Position numbers and translations under genes: made by a program. A DNA stretch of 17,967 nucleotides from CALEUX01 sp037439945. Lineage in GTDB: Bacteria; Bacteroidota; Bacteroidia; Bacteroidales; Marinilabiliaceae. The stretch lies in NCBI GenBank assembly GCA_037439945.1, contig JBBIVA010000078.1, positions 1-17,967 on the forward strand, read 5' to 3'. Under the pieces are notes generated by a model, which did no database searches, had not been told where the DNA came from, and was given only the letters and a program-made list of their open reading frames with translations. Of this stretch, positions 15,408 through 17,967 are shown in pieces; positions within the stretch are counted from its first letter, which is position 1, and each line of letters opens with the position of its first letter.

Positions 15408-16415
15408 TTACAATGATTTTCTAATTATTAATCTTGATGGGTTTTTAATCTCATCCTTTTTATTATCCATTACCATTTGTGCCAGCACTTTTCCCATAGC
15501 ATGAAAATCAGTTGAAATGGTAGTTATCCCCCCTGCAACTATTTCCTTTAACCCTGTATCATTTAGCGATATAATTCCAACCTGTTCACCAATTGTAAGT
15601 TTTTCTTTTAAGCATTTCTTCACCAAACGTACCAGGTCTCTGTCGTTAAGAAGTATATAAACCGTTGATTCCTTAACATCTTGTTCTTTAAGACTGGTGT
15701 ATACATTGCAGCAAAATGAGAAATCTTTACAGAAACGCTCAAAACCAGTTAAAAAACCTATTGGTTCTTTCCCTTCCGGATAAACAAGTACGAGATGCTT
15801 ATATTTACTTAAAAACTCAAATCCCTGGTGCAGACCGTTATATATATCGGCATCAAAAGATTGGTATACTCCCGGATAATATCCCTTCAATTGATTTGGC
15901 ATCTGGTCAAGCAGATAAATTTTGTCCTGGGGTAATAGCTTCAATACTTCCACAACATTTCGTAACATTGCAGGCATAATTATAAAAGTTGTATAACCAT
16001 TACGCCTTTCCCGTATTATGCTATCAAAAACATCAGGATTAAAATGGTGAAAGAAAATGTCTACTTCAGCAGTTTTATTAAGGTTCTCAATAAACGCATT
16101 ATATAAATCCTCTTTAAATGCATTAAATTCGTCAAATAAAAGCATTATTTTTAAATGGGTATCAACACGGGTACTTTCAATGTAATAGCCTACTCCTGGA
16201 ACGCTCTTGAGTATGCCCCGTGCTTTAAGTTCATTGAATGCCAGCAAAACAGTATCGCGTGAAATTCGAAATTCATTGGAGATTTCATTTATTGAAGGGA
16301 GTTTATCACCCTGTTTAATTTTACCTTCTTTAATTGAATTAATAACAGAATGAATAATTTGTCTGTATTTGGCTTGGGTTTTTGAGTTTTCAAACCCGAT
16401 TATTTTTCTTACCAT
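15408..16415 (-). CDS. GntR-family transcriptional regulator with sugar-binding-protein-like effector domain
   Basis: The 335-residue protein has an N-terminal GntR winged helix (about residues 14-80): GDKLPSINEISNEFRISRDT, then LLAFNELKARGILKSVPGVG, the hallmark recognition helix and wing. The remaining approximately 250 residues resemble the LacI/periplasmic-binding-protein fold (IMLLFDEFNAFKEDLYNAF; later VYILLNDRDLVRLVKK, VGIISLNDTGLKEIVAGGITTIS, then MGKVLAQMVMDN), which binds a sugar or sugar derivative. This architecture is common in Bacteroidota carbohydrate loci. Placed between galK and the divergent galM, it most likely controls both in response to galactose or a related sugar; both the ligand and the sign of control are inferred. 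It is 212 bp upstream of galK, so the two may be co-transcribed or separate. Confidence 0.9.
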   Translation of the reverse strand: MVRKIIGFENSKTQAKYRQIIHSVINSIKEGKIKQGDKLPSINEISNEFRISRDTVLLAFNELKARGILKSVPGVGYYIESTRVDTHLKIMLLFDEFNAFKEDLYNAFIENLNKTAEVDIFFHHFNPDVFDSIIRERRNGYTTFIIMPAMLRNVVEVLKLLPQDKIYLLDQMPNQLKGYYPGVYQSFDADIYNGLHQGFEFLSKYKHLVLVYPEGKEPIGFLTGFERFCKDFSFCCNVYTSLKEQDVKESTVYILLNDRDLVRLVKKCLKEKLTIGEQVGIISLNDTGLKEIVAGGITTISTDFHAMGKVLAQMVMDNKKDEIKNPSRLIIRKSL

Positions 16416-16531
16416 TTAGTAACCAAACAATTAAATGAATAACCAGATAATCTAAATAAGAATTATTTTTAAAGAGTCTATTTTTGAAAAAATAATGCAA
16501 AAAATTTACCTTTTATTATTAATGAATCAAT

Positions 16532-16660
16532 CATGGTTAAATATATAAATTAAATTTTAACATTTATCATCTAAATAGTGAATTACATAGTTCAATAATC
16601 AAATCAAACTAATTTTCTATTTTTGTTACCTCATATTATACAAAAAATAATTTAACCATG
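16532..16660. promoter_or_regulatory. Widely spaced 11-bp inverted repeat in the regulator-galM intergenic region
   Basis: CATGGTTAAAT (16532-16542) and ATTTAACCATG (16650-16660) are perfect reverse complements; the second overlaps the galM start codon. GGTTAAA also appears on the - strand in the galK leader (15206-15212). The copies could be operator half-sites for the adjacent regulator acting through a loop. The same heptamer also occurs upstream of purL (13865-13872), so chance in AT-rich DNA is a real alternative. Confidence 0.3.
16618..16625 (+). promoter_or_regulatory. Candidate -7 box of galM
   Basis: TATTTTTG matches TAnnTTTG exactly, 32 nt upstream of the galM ATG (16658). No good -33 TTTG is at the expected distance, which would fit a promoter that depends on an activator. 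Confidence 0.45.
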
Positions 16661-17710
16661 GCTATAACTCAAACAACTTTCATAACTGAACCGGGTAAGG
16701 AAATTAAGCTGTTCGAACTTAAAAATAGTGACGGGACCTCAGTAAAAATAACAAATGCCGGAGCAACCATAACAAGTATTAAAACAAGGGACAAAAACGG
16801 AAGTATTGATGAAATTACTTTGGGCTTTAATAACCCTTCTGTTTACTTGTCAGATAATTACCTGGCAAATTGTCCGTACTTAGGCACTACTGCAGGTAGA
16901 TTTGCCAACAGAATTGCAAATGGGAAATTCACGGTTGAAGGGAATGAATATATTCTTAATGTTAACAACGGAAAAAACCATTTACACGGAGGCCCCAAAG
17001 GTTTTCATTCTAAAATTTGGGGTTCAGAAATTAAGGGTGACGGCGATAACCAGAAACTGATTCTTTCTTTGTTAAGTCACCATATGGATGAAGGTTATCC
17101 TGGAAACTTAACAGTTAACATTTCATACCACCTTACCAATCAAAATGAATTGGTAACTGAATATCTGGCTTCAAGTGATAAGGCAACCCCGGTAAATATT
17201 ACAAACCATACTTATTTTAATTTAAATGGCTTAAATGAAAATATTCTGAAACATGATGTAAAATTATTTGCAGATAATTATACAGAAAAAGAAAATGATA
17301 TTCCAACGGGAAGAATTGTGAGTGTAAAGAACACTCCATTTGATTTTTTGGAATTTCATAAAATTGGCGAACGATTAAATCAACTACCAACTGATGCCTA
17401 TGATCATAATTACGTGCTAAACAACGGTAATGAAGGGATTTTATCAAGGGCCGCATTTGTAAAGGAACCAACAACTGGTAGAACACTTGAAGTTTTTACA
17501 ACATTGCCTGGGATGCAGTTCTATATTGGGTATCATTTGGATGGATCATATTCGAATAATGATAAAAAATTTGAGAAATTTGGTGGTTTTTGTCTGGAAA
17601 CCCAATATTTTCCGGACTCCCCTAACAAACCTGATTTTCCAAATTGCATAACCAAACCGGGAAATCCATTCAAACACACAACAGTTTTTAAATTCGGCGT
17701 GGGAGAATAA
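16658..17710 (+). CDS. galM: Aldose 1-epimerase (galactose mutarotase)
   Basis: The enzyme interconverts beta- and alpha-D-galactose, supplying the alpha anomer for galactokinase. The 350-residue product shows the family landmarks in order: TNAGATITSI near the start, GTTAGRFANRIANGKF (77-91), NHLHGGPKGF (sugar-binding His108/His110), ITNHTYFNLNG with catalytic acid His184, DHNYVLN, and GFCLETQYFPDSPN with catalytic base Glu314. No signal peptide is evident, so it is probably cytoplasmic, although Bacteroidota also have secreted forms. The ATG at 16658 is preceded by an A/T-rich leader and a good -7 box. It is divergent from the GntR-type regulator, 242 bp apart, and makes a functional pair with galK. 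Confidence 0.95.
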   Translation: MAITQTTFITEPGKEIKLFELKNSDGTSVKITNAGATITSIKTRDKNGSIDEITLGFNNPSVYLSDNYLANCPYLGTTAGRFANRIANGKFTVEGNEYILNVNNGKNHLHGGPKGFHSKIWGSEIKGDGDNQKLILSLLSHHMDEGYPGNLTVNISYHLTNQNELVTEYLASSDKATPVNITNHTYFNLNGLNENILKHDVKLFADNYTEKENDIPTGRIVSVKNTPFDFLEFHKIGERLNQLPTDAYDHNYVLNNGNEGILSRAAFVKEPTTGRTLEVFTTLPGMQFYIGYHLDGSYSNNDKKFEKFGGFCLETQYFPDSPNKPDFPNCITKPGNPFKHTTVFKFGVGE

Positions 17711-17967
17711 ACTGCCCCGGTTTAGCTGAATACAGGCTACAGTAATAATACATTAATCCTTTAAAAGGAAAAAAGTAACGAGCATGATTATTAAATACAA
17801 CTTGTCCCTACTTTTCGGGAAAAACTGATGAATCGAAGTTCAGCTAAGTCTGTCAGGCTTTGCCACATGGTTAATCAAGTAATGAAGATCGATGTTGTCA
17901 ATTTAAAACCGATGGGCTAAAATTCCTCACACGGGCCCAATTAAACATTATTTTAAAAATAATTTAC
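17711..17967. other. Terminal non-coding stretch, possible edge of a repeat or mobile element
   Basis: No recognised gene. ACAACTTGTCCC (17797-17808) followed by CGGGA repeats a string from 7306-7317. From about 17828 the composition is less A/T-rich than nearby spacers, and a short frame ATG 17828 to TAA 17918-17920 encodes 30 residues (starting MNRSSAKSVRLCH), which I do not recognise as a protein. The abrupt change in character could mark the border of an insertion or retroelement continuing beyond the window, but nothing here proves it. Confidence 0.35.

Noticed and set aside
17759..17772. CCTTT-a-AAAGG followed by A-rich sequence as a galM terminator
   Set aside because: The loop would be a single base and no T-run follows on the + strand.
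17828..17920. 30-codon frame as a real gene
   Set aside because: Too short to judge, no recognised domain, and no promoter or leader features; kept only as part of the description of the terminal stretch.

Overview
The window looks like chromosomal DNA from an AT-rich member of the Bacteroidota, probably Bacteroidales or a near relative. The case rests on several traits seen together: a family S46 dipeptidyl-peptidase; a DUF2520 / HAD phosphatase / UbiA / Maf gene string; a small DUF6132-type membrane protein; a GntR regulator with a sugar-binding-protein-like effector domain next to galactose genes; Bacteroidota-type -7 promoter boxes (TAnnTTTG); and A/T-rich leaders without clear Shine-Dalgarno sequences. 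No ribosomal or transfer RNA gene, CRISPR array, phage gene or intact transposase was seen.

Layout. Bases 1-230 hold the end of a heavy-metal-associated (HMA) domain protein on the + strand. A probable bidirectional terminator separates it from a convergent S46 peptidase (436-2601, -) whose S1-pocket arginine marks it as DPP11-like, i.e. specific for Asp/Glu. Between the peptidase and the next gene lies a 140-bp MITE-like element with perfect 21-bp terminal inverted repeats. Bases 2888-5862 (-) form a close-packed four-gene operon: DUF2520 Rossmann protein, KdsC-like HAD phosphatase, UbiA-family prenyltransferase and Maf pyrophosphatase. A secreted protein of unknown function (6037-7278, -) follows; it ends in a 15-bp triplicated repeat. 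Next come 700 bp of AT-rich DNA, a 63-residue membrane protein (7979-8170, +) and L-threonine 3-dehydrogenase (8529-9560, +).

Between tdh and the convergent purL is the most structured non-coding stretch in the window (9561-10149). It has several successive dyads, a 12-bp perfect hairpin, a block of REP-like degenerate repeats and a hairpin just past purL. purL (10150-13848, -) encodes the large one-chain FGAM synthase. The right end is a galactose module: galK (-) and a GntR-type regulator (-), with galM divergent on the + strand. The last 257 bp hold no recognised gene but may be the edge of a repeat or mobile element.

Functionally the window is mostly housekeeping and nutrient use: periplasmic dipeptide release, threonine oxidation, purine synthesis and galactose entry into metabolism (GalM then GalK) under a local regulator. 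I found no clear new defence or biosynthetic system. The items most worth checking are non-coding: the MITE-like element, the dyad cluster and the REP-like block.
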